Assembly: GCA_964059195.1 (NCBI GenBank) | Contig: CAXKWD010000006.1 | Location: 134,166,039 to 134,230,038 of the forward strand | DNA length: 64,000 bases | Source of the DNA: Ectobius pallidus | Lineage: Eukaryota; Arthropoda; Insecta; Blattodea; Ectobiidae | Direction: 5' to 3' | In this document: positions 10,901 through 23,700 of the stretch, piece by piece | Position numbering within the stretch: the first letter of the stretch is position 1 | Layout of the letters: each line of letters begins with the position of its first letter | Program-made: the position numbers and the translations under genes | Notes under the pieces: generated by a model | What the model was told of the DNA's origin: nothing | Databases searched by the model: none | Seen by the model: the letters and a program-made list of their open reading frames with translations, nothing else

Positions 10901-13900
10901 AAAAAACACATTCTGCATATCATAATTGCAGTCATAACTGATTAAAAAAACATACTGGCACTTTGTTACATCAGTTTACCTGATTTTATTACTTTGATAC
11001 TTTGTTAACAGAAATCAGGACAACTTGATAATGGTGAGCCTTGAGAATGCTCGTCTTGAACGTGATGAATGCATGAGAATTCTGAATGCCATAGGAAAGA
11101 ATTGTTGGGATACAGTGAAGCGCATGTACTTGTGGAAGACAATGAAGACAAAGGCAGATCTCAATAAAGGCGTGTTTTACTCCCAGCAGACTCCAGGCAT
11201 GTACCCTAAACAGTTTGCTTGTTATTAAATTGAGTGAACCTGAGAAATTTCTAGTTATCTAGATGCTGTTAAACAACGTCTGCCTTCCATGCTAGCCATT
11301 CGAAAATCTAGGTCAGTTCTAGTCCTTTTCTATATTTTTATTGAACATACCGATTCTTTCTTTACTTCTGATGTGGTCATGTGAAATGTGCATTGATCTC
11401 TTCTTAATTTACAGTGCAATTAACCTTTTTTATATTTTTTTCTTTATTCATTTATTTAAGGTCGCTTTATAACTGCCAGGTTCACCAGCGACCATAATAA
11501 TTAATACATTTATATTGAACAAGTGCTACAAGAAGTGAAGTATGAAGAAAAACATATATGCAACTTTAAATTTAGTGAGAAGAACAACATATTAAACATA
11601 AAAAGGACTGGAAGTAATTTAGCAACTACTGACAAACTATGAATTGATTTTACATTATATGAATGATTTTAACTGTGACAGTTCCAAAAGTGAGATAACC
11701 TTAAGGCATCCTTCATCATTCAATTAACCCTTATATGGTACCGAAAGGTGAAATAGGGTTTTATATAAATAGGTGGTACAATAATCATAAAAATAATAAC
11801 TCTTATATGAGGGGGACATATTTCTTAACCAGTTTATAAACCCCTGCCGGACTGCAAAGAAAACAGGTAATACGGTGATTAGGCTGATAGTTTATTTTTT
11901 GTCCATCATTCTGTAATTTTACATGAAATTTAAATTTTCCCATTTATTTCCGTCAATACATTATAGATTTAAGACAAACTACTGCATCCTACAGCATATG
12001 TTACCAATTTAAGGGTTAATAGATGCTCCTCTGAAGAGCTATACCCTTAGCAACCAGGGAAGGCGGTTGAGGCCAGGTAGGTTACTTCATCCACATGGAC
12101 CCTCACATTTACAACGGCAGGAGATTTAGGACCAACCGTAATTTTCTCCCCATGAGTCACCTAGTCTACTTCAATAAATCAATCTTAGATTTTTTAATAT
12201 GTCATTTTATCTTAAAATGTTTGTTATATATCAATTCTACACATAATTACAAGAAAAATGACACCAAACAATGTATAATTTACTTTAATAGGAACATAGG
12301 ACTTGAAAGCAGTTTTCTCGTAACTTTTATTTATGTATTTGTTAGAAATGTTCCTATTAAAGTAAATTATACATTGTTTGGTGTCATTTTTCTTGTAATT
12401 ATGTGTAGAATTGATATATAACACACATTTTAAGATAAAATGACATATTGAAAAATCTAAAATTGATTGTTTGAAGTAGACTAGGTGACTCATGGGGAGG
12501 AAATTACGGTTGGTCCTAAATCTCCTGCCCTTGTAAATGTGAGGGTCCATGCGGATGAAGGAACCTACCTGGCCTCAACCGCCTTCCCTGGTTGCTAAGG
12601 GTATAGTGCAACATGCTCCAACAGATTCAACACTTCTTGCACGAATTGAACTTCCGTCTACTTTTCATACAGACCTAGTTATTCTGTATAGTACATACTA
12701 TGAGCGATAAAATTGAGTGCTTACTTACCGGTACGTGTATTGTTCCAAACCAGAGTTTTGGGATGTAAAAAGCAAAATCTATAAATAGGGTAAAAATATG
12801 GATTCACAGGAGGATACTGCAAGATTGAACAACATTCGAAGAAACAAGCAGAAAAATTTAAAATTGGACAGATACAACAATGAACCGGAAAAAGCAGGAA
12901 AGAAAGAAATCAGAACAGATGAATTAATTATATAAATCATAAGTTTATGAATGAGTTGATATTATCTTCTCAATGCTGACATTAATTGAGTGAAAACATC
13001 AATGTGAAAGAATGTTCTTTTGACGTCGTTGGATCAATTCTCATACCCATATGGAACGTCTTTTACTAAAAGACTAAAAAATAACATGTAATCCAGTTAT
13101 GCAACCCTTTCAAAGAAATCCATTTTGCTGTTCTCAGTGCTCGAAAACCCGATGCCCTCAGCGGGTCTAAGCTTACGAACCTTAGGCCTCATGTCAATTA
13201 TGAAAACTGTTCGATAGCTTAAGAGGGCTTAACAGTGGCGCCAACTTTTGAACAAAATTGGGTGGGCTCAAAGATTTTCAAATTTTTACACTCTCGCCCC
13301 TTTGAATCATGAAAAGGACTTATATGATAATTCGGTTAAATATCGAATTCTGTAAGAAACGATGTCTTTGTTTGTAATAAGTAGTAGAGATTAATGTAAT
13401 TCAACTGCCAGAAAAATAATTGTGTAACATAGTTTACAGAAATCCTTTAAAATTAATAATGTTATATTATAAACTTTGTTGTTTTAGGTACCTACTAAAA
13501 TAAAATAATCTTCTTTGTCTTTCCTTAGACTAGGAGCCTATTGCCCCCAATCACACCATCTTTTTCGTGGTTTATTTTCCCTTGATGACCTTTTTAATTC
13601 ATTCATTCTACAGGTTCCATCCACTCTTTCTTTTTAACCAGTCGCCAATGTCCACACCTTTTCTTATATCACAATTTTTTGCCTCGTCTATTAATGGCCT
13701 TTTCTCACAAGCATAGTCTAAATTATAAATCTAGCTTTTCTGCGCTCTCAATAAGCGGTGGCTGTGGAAACTGCACTGACAGACTTAAAAATGTAATGAA
13801 TTGTGGAACGATTTTAAATTAGCGTGAGGGATTTAGAACAAGAGAAGATTGTATTATATATGTTCACACTAGTCAGAATTTTCGATTTACAGCGATTCAA

Positions 13901-14748
13901 CAAATAATACACACAATTTTTAGTAATAGCAACAAATAATTATGATAATAATACCGGCAAATTATTGGGTGGGCTTGAGCCCCACGGGCCCATATAAGTT
14001 GGCGCCACTGGGGCTTAATGTTGGTATAGTATGGGGCTCAGCTTAACTGCCCTGGAATACACTATTTTCCCCACATTCTAGATCAGTTAAGCTGAGTCCC
14101 ATACTATACATACTTCATTTTGTAACATATGCCTACCATGAACATTCTACGAATCTCCTGCTATCATTTTCACTCCCTTCATTCTCTTCATTTTCTTCGC
14201 TCTTTTCGCTTTCTTCGCTCTTTTCACTTTCTTCATTCTCTTTACTTTCAGAGAACAGGTCCTGCTTCAAGAACATATTGTCTATGTATCGTACTTTGAC
14301 AGTTCTGGCAGTGAACTACTCGTACTTGACCGGAGGTGACGCCGACACCATACTGTCACTCGGGAGCGTCACAGAAGGATGTTTTCAGGATCTGCAGCTC
14401 CTGTGTCTGGAGGAAGACTTGGCAGAGGGAATTAGACAGTATGATTTGGGATATGAAGGATTCATACCGAATTCCGTGTGGAAAAAAGCTCTGGAGAAAT
14501 GTCCTGGGATGAAAGTTCATTTAGTTATTCGTAAGTACTACAATTAACATCTTAGGCTATTCTTTGTTCTCTAGTAGTTACGGTCTATCGATAGTAATTG
14601 TTTCATGTTCCTTTTGGTCTCCAGAGAAGCTGAGTTTATACAGAATACCAAATTAACAGTAAACTTCATTTAATTCTCATTAGCACTTTTCACTATCGAA
14701 AAAAACTAAAATTTTAGGTTTGGTAATCTTTTGTCTCTCAAAACAGCG

Positions 14749-14779
<31 letters not shown>

Positions 14780-17700
14780 TTTTTTTTTTAATTTGCGCAT
14801 CTTTGATCACTTTTATTTATTTTTCATATTCACCTATGAAGACCACAAAGAGCATTAATGCTCATATCTAGAGGCAGTACAGTAGTTACATATAACAATA
14901 TATTTACTAAAAATTAGGAAGAAATATAATTATTGAAAATAACCTAATGAACTATAGTACACTAGGCCTACTAAGATTATCACAGAAGTTATAAATGTAA
15001 TTGTAAAAATATAAACGTTTAAGTTACTATCTTGTGTTATGTAAAATTTGTCTTGATTTAGAAAATTTGTGATTTTCAACATACTCGAATCTCAGACTCT
15101 AATTCAGGCATCGTGGATCTATGACTCTTGATGATGAAATATAATGATACATTTTCTTATAATTTATTTGATCTTATATTGGTAAAATGTATTTGAAAAT
15201 ACGTAGCTTATATTATAAAAACAAAAGTGTATACGACAATTATCCTGCCGGTTGTACTGTATGGATGTGAGACATGGTATCTTACTCTTCGGGAAGAACG
15301 TGGTAATCTGAGAGTGTTCGAAACCAGGGGGGCTTAGGAAAATATTCGGACCTAAGAGATGAAATAGAGGAATGGAGAAAACTGCATAATGACGAGCTTC
15401 ATAACCTGTACTCTTCACCGAACCTAGACGTAGGTAGGAGGACAATACTGTAATGGATTTAAGGGAAGTAGGATTTGCGAGGTATGGTTGGTTGGAGTTA
15501 GCAGTTAGCACAGAATAGGGCTGAATGCGAGCTCATGTAAGTGCGGCAATGAACCTCCAGGTTCCATAAAATATATAATATTCCTTAAGCTTGCTTAGGA
15601 ATTGTCTATTGCCAATGAGTAAGCAACAAATACATAAAATTATATAAAACTTTCTTATTTACCAACATTTTTGCTGTTACCTAGCAATTAGTCCATCAAA
15701 TTTAAACATTAAAATGATATGCATTCTTACGGAAACTTAGCTCCATTTCATTGCTAATGAATACCTCCGATTTATTTTTAAATAATAGCGAACTATTTTT
15801 TGATCATCTTGCATTATCTTATTGTTAGATCACCTATTTAGTAATATATTGACACAATAATAATTAATTTAGATATTCATCCAACACAACAGGGCAAAAA
15901 ATAGGTTAAGGCCAGTATTTGTTACGCTCAGAGCACCGTACCTACAGCACAAGAGTTCATTTCCGAAATAATTTGCACTCTTGTGCATAGTTTTGAACAT
16001 TTTGTGCTAAGAAAGCTTAATAACATTGCATTGCTAAGATGGAGTGTCAGTGTTATGGTTTGTTTTATTGTAAGTACATTTTTAAAATCGTATTAATTTA
16101 TTCTGTAACCCAAAAGAAATATTTTGTGAAAAGGTGAGGTAAACGAACGCATACAGCGGTGGACAATTAGCTCATTACACAATTAAGCAAATTTAAACGA
16201 ATGATGCGTTTTCATATTATATTTTATTTTTTCGATATAATTCACCAATAACGCAACAGGTGCCCTATATTATAACATAAAATTGTACAACGAAATTCGA
16301 CACCGGATGTTCACACGTGTAAAATATTGATTTTCGCTGTGCGCCATCTATACGGCGTCTGAGAATGAAGTGTAATATTTCTCCACTAGATGCTGCTGAG
16401 TGCTACGTTTGCATGGAATCGGCTACTAAAATATATGATACTAAATACTGCCTCCCAACGTTAAGCAGTGTTAGATTTTAGATGTATAATATTATTGCAA
16501 AAGCAATTTACTCCAAGTTTAGAACCTGTAAAGAACTATATAATTATTTACTGTTGCGTTTATTTTACCATAGATAATCCCAAGAAAGTTTACGAGTCTA
16601 TCGATAGATTTTCGAGAACAAAGTTCGAGTAAATTTATCTGATGAAACTCGTAATCTCGAGTGGAATTTATTAAGACTATTCCACGAATAAACTGTAAAG
16701 AGTTATATAAATAATAATTACTTGAGTTACCAGATTCTAAAATGTTACCAGATTCGGTCAATAAAATGAACTATTAAAACCATTAGCTCGACAATATTTA
16801 TTATGTGTTGCCTAGATCTTTCGATAACTGTATGTCATCCTCAGGCACTTCGCTATTATGGCTATAATGATATCCATTACGATACAGATTTTCATTACTG
16901 CATAAGAACTAACAATCAACCTCTATTTAAAGTTCGTGTTAATTTGAATATTATATAAATAGAATTCATTTCGTGCTGTCAAAATGTGTTGGTCTCTGTA
17001 ATATGGCCAAGAAGAAGCTTTGACTTGACCGGAATTCATGAGCTGCCATCTGTCGCACAAGACAAGAACTACGATAAAAGCTGATTGCGAAGGGCAACTT
17101 GTCTCCGTTTGATTGAATGAATAAAAAATCTCAGAACTTATATTAAACATTTAATTATGGTCAAACAAAAACAGACGTATGCAACTTGTTCATAATGATA
17201 ATTAAGATACTCGTTTGAAAATTATGAAACTCGCTTTGCTCATTTCATAAATATACTCGGATCTTAATAAATGCCATTATAGGATCGTTGCATAAGGTAC
17301 AAATTTTCTATACTTCCGGTAGTATGTGCGAAAAAGTAAAAAAGTTACTTCCTTTTTTTATTTTCGTGTGTGCTTCACTTTCTGAATAAATGTCATCTGA
17401 ATTATTGCTGCATGCTTGATTAACCTTACAGGGCACTGGGAAAGATTATATTTTGTTATTATATATACAGTAATCAGTAACCCTTGTCTAGATTTTATCC
17501 TCTTGAAGTAATATATGACTAAATTGGAAATCTGAAAACACGCTATTACCTGTTGCATTTGGATCACTGTGTTAAGTTACTGCTTTTAGACAGCACGCAA
17601 ACACAAACTGGGACGATGACAGCTGTCTTTTGAAAACTCTATGAATTCTACTATGAATGTTCCGATCCATAAACCCGAGGGGTCAATTTTAAAATCTGTA

Positions 17701-20700
17701 TTAATCCGATGAATGGTGGCAGACATATTTTATAGAACACGAATAAGAAACTTTTAGAAAGGGGCTCATTCTTCAGAAAACAAAGAGTTCCCTATAGGCT
17801 ACACTTTGTTTGTCAGCATTACGCTCCGGCAGCTTTTTCCCTTAGATGTTTCCCGGTACTTATTTCTGTTAAGGACTTGTCGACCCCAAATTCAGAATAT
17901 GACTGATATTTAATAACCTCCATATTCAGAATGTAAGCATTTTATATCATAATTACGAACTCTTCCTACTTTCAACACCCTGTGCCATAAAAACCATTTT
18001 CAGGAAAGTCACAAGTCTATTAATAAGTTAGATATTTTTTTCTAAGTTATAGGGTATTCTTTTTATAACAGCTAATTTTTTAAGAACAGTTTTTCTTAGC
18101 TATATTTAGCTTTTAAAATATCACAATTAAGTAAATTACATCTTCATCTTCAAAATATCGCGAAATTTGTTGGATTTAATTAAATCTGTAAATAAGCGCG
18201 AAATTCGCCCCTGCAGGAAGAATATTGAGAAATTTGTATGAAAGTATAATTTGGAGATATAATTGTTAGTGTGTGCAAATTTATTTTTCATTCCCTTATT
18301 AGCCTGTTCTTCTTTTATGTTGTGTCTATGACTGCAGAAAAGTTATATTTAGGATCAATTACAGCAATGATTAGTAGGCTATACGGTATTCCTGTCCCTT
18401 CCCAGAAAATAGAAGCTTTCCTTATTAGAGGCTGCCACATCAACAAAGTGATACAAGCAATAGAACTTTGGTTAAAAGCAACATGTAAATATCACAGCTT
18501 AGAATTATAAAAATAATTAAACCCCTATTTAAAGCATAAACTACTGTAATTAATTATGTTTTGTCTTTCAACATTGATACAAAAATTTATTTTCGTTGTC
18601 AGTTAATGTTCTATAATAATTTGTTGTATTCCTTCTCGCTTTATTTAGGTATTCATGTAAATAAATAACTACAGTTTTAAAGCAAGCAATACCGTAGTCT
18701 ATTAAAATAACGTATTACGCGAAATATTTCCCGAATAAGAAGAAAGTTAACACTAAAATCAACAGTACTGTTTCACCAGAGAAATGAGGTTCCAATGGAT
18801 ATGACATTTATTTCATTGACTGACCCATTTTCAACCCATAATAGAGTCTTTATAGCAGGAAATAAAAAGCCCCAGTTTCTTGAATCGAATGTACCTTATG
18901 GATGAATGATTCGCGTCTAAGTGTTAATAAATATATTGTTTTAATTATTTTGCTCTTAATTTTTAATCTATGAATTGATGATCGTGGGCATAGCCGAAGG
19001 CACCTGCTAATATATATAAATATATTTGCAGATGCCTATATATGTGCACACGTAACGAGTAGCCTATATACCGGTATATTTGGTAGAAATGATTTTATAA
19101 TTCAAGTGGCATTTATGCAATGTAATAATGTAAGTTATTATTCTCAGGATCTTCTTCACTGGTAAGTTGTCTCAGCCTGTCAACTTGCATTGAAGTAAAC
19201 AGTTTTCATCTTTAATAAAATATGTCTTCTCTCTAATAGTTCTGAAAGAAATAACAAACTATATTTTCTAATTGAATTAAATTATTATCTTTTAGCTACG
19301 TTTAACAAAGTATTTTCTTGTTATCAAATAAATCTCATAAGTTATATTGTATACTCTGAACTCGTATATGAAGTCCCGCGTTGTTTTCTTAAGACGGCAT
19401 GTTCTGTTCAATCTGTGATATTAGCAGAATTTCGCCATGTTCTTTTATTTAATTTTTGTAATCGATCTACGAGTTAAGCTCTAGATCGATTCTTATTAAC
19501 CTATATTTTACTAGCTTAAAAGTCCCGGCGTCGCTCGGGTTTTGTATTTTGACATTCCAAATTAACTTATGAAGGACTTTCGATTTTCAAACTCTAGGTC
19601 CTTAAATAGGTACGTAAAATCTGAAATGAGGAAGAACGACTTATCACACTCAAAATATTTCCTGAGAAAATTCTTGATATAGCTTTTTATGTCTCATAGA
19701 GGATGTATAATTTTGCACCCCATTGCTTCTACACACCATGCTCGGTAGGGGTTCAAATAAGAAGAAATAGAACTTCCGGTAATATAAAATTGTACTGTCT
19801 TGACGGAATATTTTATTTCTCACTCTCATGTTACTATACAACCGTTTCGGGGGTGAAATAAAAAAGAAATTCAATATCCCTTTCATGCTTTCCTCCTCAA
19901 AACCTGGGACATAATAATACACTGCCGCATAGGACTAAAAATGTTCCATCCTATTTGGTCTCCTTTTACATGCTTAGGGCATCCATATTTCTCAACTAAA
20001 AATACAAAGCCTACAGCTATGAATAACGTATCAGTGGATAAAATGTTTTACAGACTTCTGATATGGCATAACTTACTCATTCACACACACTCAGGCTGTT
20101 ACAGTTGGATTAATCTGTCCCTGCAATACGACCTCTTATTTTACATCAAAATGTGAAGTGAGAAAATGGTATTCTCTAAGTCCAGGGCAGAGAAAGTTAT
20201 GTGACTGCATCACATTGTGCATTATTTTCGTGGATTTCATTCTCCATTATTTATTTACACCAATGAATTCTATCGATAGCTTCTCTATTTTGTCAAAGTC
20301 CCGTATCATTTACTTCCAAAGCTAGCGGTGACCACTGCTAACAATACACTGTTGTCATAAGAACTCTACATGGAATTTGATTTAGATTTGATAATTCCAT
20401 GAAAAAAGGTAATTCGTATCCTCAAAAAAAAAAATATTTTTGGCATTTAAAATATAAAAAATAAAAAATAAATATTTTTGGCATTTAAAATATAAAAAAT
20501 TCAAAATCCTTTCTTAGTGTGCACTTACATTATATGAAACGAAGGCACTGTCAAAATTCCAGGTCTCTACCTAATATAGTTTAGGCTGTACGTTGATTCT
20601 CTGTCAGGATAAAGCCTTTTATATTATATAAGAGATATCTGCTAAATAATTTAAAAGTTGAAAATTCTATGGTACCATCGATTCTATTTGCAACATGAAT

Positions 20701-23700
20701 GACTTGGTGCTCCAGCTTTTAGCGGGAGGTCCTATCTCTCAGCGAGATGTATCATCTTAGATATATTAAAATAAATAATACTACATAGCCTGCTTCATTG
20801 TTTCCCATAGAGTAAAAAAAAAAAATCTTTATCCCTTTCAGTTTGCATACCAGAAGAAGAGCTGAGCAGGAAGTTCTTGAGCCCTTGTATCCCGCTGTGT
20901 TCCTTCCACCTGTCTACTGGCATAGATGCTAGAAGACACAAGTTCTGGCATATCGACTGTACTTTAAAATTACTCTCGCACTGGTTTTCTGATTCATTAG
21001 GTGAGTAACTCTACATTTCTAATACTTTTTAAATTAGCTTTGCACATTCCCCGTAAGCAATAATGTTATCTTCACCATAATCAATACGGTAATAACATTG
21101 TGCTGGAACCATTCGATTGTTATAATTGTGCTTAGGTTGGTTCAGTAGGCTTACGGATTCATATGAGTAGGCAGTTTCCCAAGTCGTTAGATAATGGATA
21201 GATCAGTTAAGTTTTAAAAGAAGAATGTTTGAGTGTAAGTGTAAATCTTGCAGGAAATGGTAAACATACGTGCTTTTCGATTAAGTTAACCGTAAATAAG
21301 CTAATCAATATAATCAACAGGGTTAAGATTTTTAGGTGCCCTTTTCTGTAGGGGAAATTAGAGCTCCTGTGAAAGAAGCCACAATGTGAAACGTTGTCTC
21401 TAGTTGAGAATAGAGGCAATTTCTAGCACCTTTCCCCCTTTTAACCGACTTCAAAAAAGGAGGTCCTCAATTCGGTTCTATTTTTTTTTTTTTTTTTTTG
21501 TTACCTCAGAACTCCGTCATTTATGAACCGATTTGGAAAATTCTTTTTTTTTGTTTAGGAGAGTGTACTTCCCGTTTGGTCCCATTTAAAATTGAGGGAA
21601 AAATACCACCCCTAAGGGTGAAATAAGGATGAAAAATAGGGGATTACATTTTTTATGGGCTCGAATTTTATTTATAATGTATTAGTTCCTTTATCCCTTA
21701 TTTCTCCATCGTGCCCATAATCTCCTTTTTACTCTTGTTTTTACTTTACTGCAGCTTTTTAATAACTTTCTAAAGCGCATTTAATAGTTTATAGGCTATG
21801 ACTTTGTAGTTTCAAGGTTTTTATTTTATTTTATAATTATCTTGGTTTCGTTCTAATGTCTAAGAACTTAAAGTGACTTTTAATGAACTAATCAGCTTGC
21901 ACTGAACATGGGAATGGTGAACTTGTATGCTTTCAGGAAAAGCGAGTCCAATGCAATGCAACAATGAAATATAATTACTAAATATTCCATCTTGTACTTT
22001 AATTTCACAGGAATTAGTATCCTGCTATCCTTGAATCTAAGTTTGTTACATAATGAATTTAGTGCCATCTTTTTTACCCCTATTTTGCCTTATTTTTAGC
22101 ACTTTCCCCTTTCTCTTTCCATATGGAAATTTCATCTAGAAATCCTATCCCTGACTAATCAATAACAGAACAATCAAACGAACACTAAAATGACTTTATA
22201 GTTAGATTTTTCACAATTTGTTAGCTTGTTCGCGTTGAAATGGGGGTTTTCAAAGCATGAGAAGTGCTGTTAATATTATTTCACAGTAAAAAAGTAATTT
22301 AGTATATTTTCAAAATACTTACTTTATAGAATGTTTGGCCCTCCACATGTGGCAGAATCGGGATGTTCTGGATGGAATGTTGTTCAAAGAACGCTTGGCT
22401 ATGTTCCCGAATTTGAAAGTTTTTGAGTTCACTGGAAGCCTGCATGACGAAAACTCTTTGCATATCTTTTGTCAAAACCTGGTGGACTGTGAAGGCTCAA
22501 GTGAGTATGCTGTAAGCAGAACGAGAAATTTAGTTATAATGTAAGAGTTCATTGTATATTGCAATAATACCAGAGACTTAATTTTAACTTGTGAACCACA
22601 ATTGAGACGTTGGCTATAAAAGAGGACATAGGCTTTTTTTCAGCCCATTCATTAGGTGTTGAAGTATTATAATACATGTTTAAATTTAAATGAAATTAAT
22701 TTTCTTGGTGAAGATTCATATAAAAACCTACTACGTAGGCGTTCTATACAGTGACTCTTTACAGACCAGAGAAAGATCTTGGGATGGGAAATCTGTAGGA
22801 TTAGTTTATATCATTGAGAAAGTGAACTTAGGTCTAGAACATATTGAGAAATCACAGGCATGTGAAATCACAATCTTCTGTTTTTGGGATTAGCAAGAAT
22901 GAAATAACTCTATTTATTTTATAATTATTTCAGTTCCCTGAATTTTAAAATTGTAATTAAATATAATCTCTAAATTCTTTGTTGATAACATATGAGCAAG
23001 AAATTAGTACATCTGTTAACAGTTAAGGACTCTCTAATTATATTTGTAATGCCTCTACTGATATTAATTAGATGAACACTTTATTATTGCTGAATTTAAA
23101 ATATTTTTTATATAATTTGTAAATATTTGTAAATTGATTGAATTGTTAAGGCTTGTAAAGTGCAGCCTTGAATTACGGGGATAATATAATTTTCGAAATT
23201 TAAATGATCTTGTACTACGGATACAGACACACTTTTCAGATTACTCTGGATATTAAAACATAATTCAAAAGCCAATTAAATACGAGTTAACGCAGTATTT
23301 TAATATGTAAGCAGAAGCAGAACTTGAACGGTTAGACTTAGAAAGAGCAAACAATACTAAACAATTTAGGCCCTACGTAATAGATTTATTTTAATGTTTT
23401 TTTTTTTTTTTTTTTTTTTTTCAAAATTTCGGTCACTACCTGTCCTGGTCAGGAATCGAACCCGAGTTTCAGCTAGGTGCACTAATGCCTAAATCACTCA
23501 CCCTATCAGAATGTACCCAGTTCGAACCCAGGACCATTTTGCTATGTAATACATAATCCATTTATTTTATTTTATTTCTTGTTATTAAATTTTTTAATCT
23601 CAGAACTTAAAGTCTTTTCTTAATATGATCTCATGCGGTACGTATAAGTTAAAGTTTTCCAAAATAGTGGTACAACTTACATTTTAGATTGATGTTGACA

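Larger units (their letters stand above)
4943..11011 (+). other. F-box gene intron 1
   Basis: Apart from the elements listed at 5083, 6190, 7138 and 10137-10640, I see nothing coding. 5546-6189, 9558-10136 and 10641-11011 are unassigned; a tRNA A-box-like AGGTGGCCGAGATGGTAAAC lies at 10811 without a B-box. Confidence 0.6.

Noticed and set aside
11197..11206. GT donor CAT|GTACCC as the normal end of the second F-box exon
   Set aside because: It is possible, since it is in frame with an acceptor at 14258, but it matches the donor consensus much less well than the GC site; kept only as an alternative.
12095..12550. Two 108-codon frames with almost the same peptide on opposite strands
   Set aside because: They are mirror images produced by the palindrome; no domain or codon signal supports coding.
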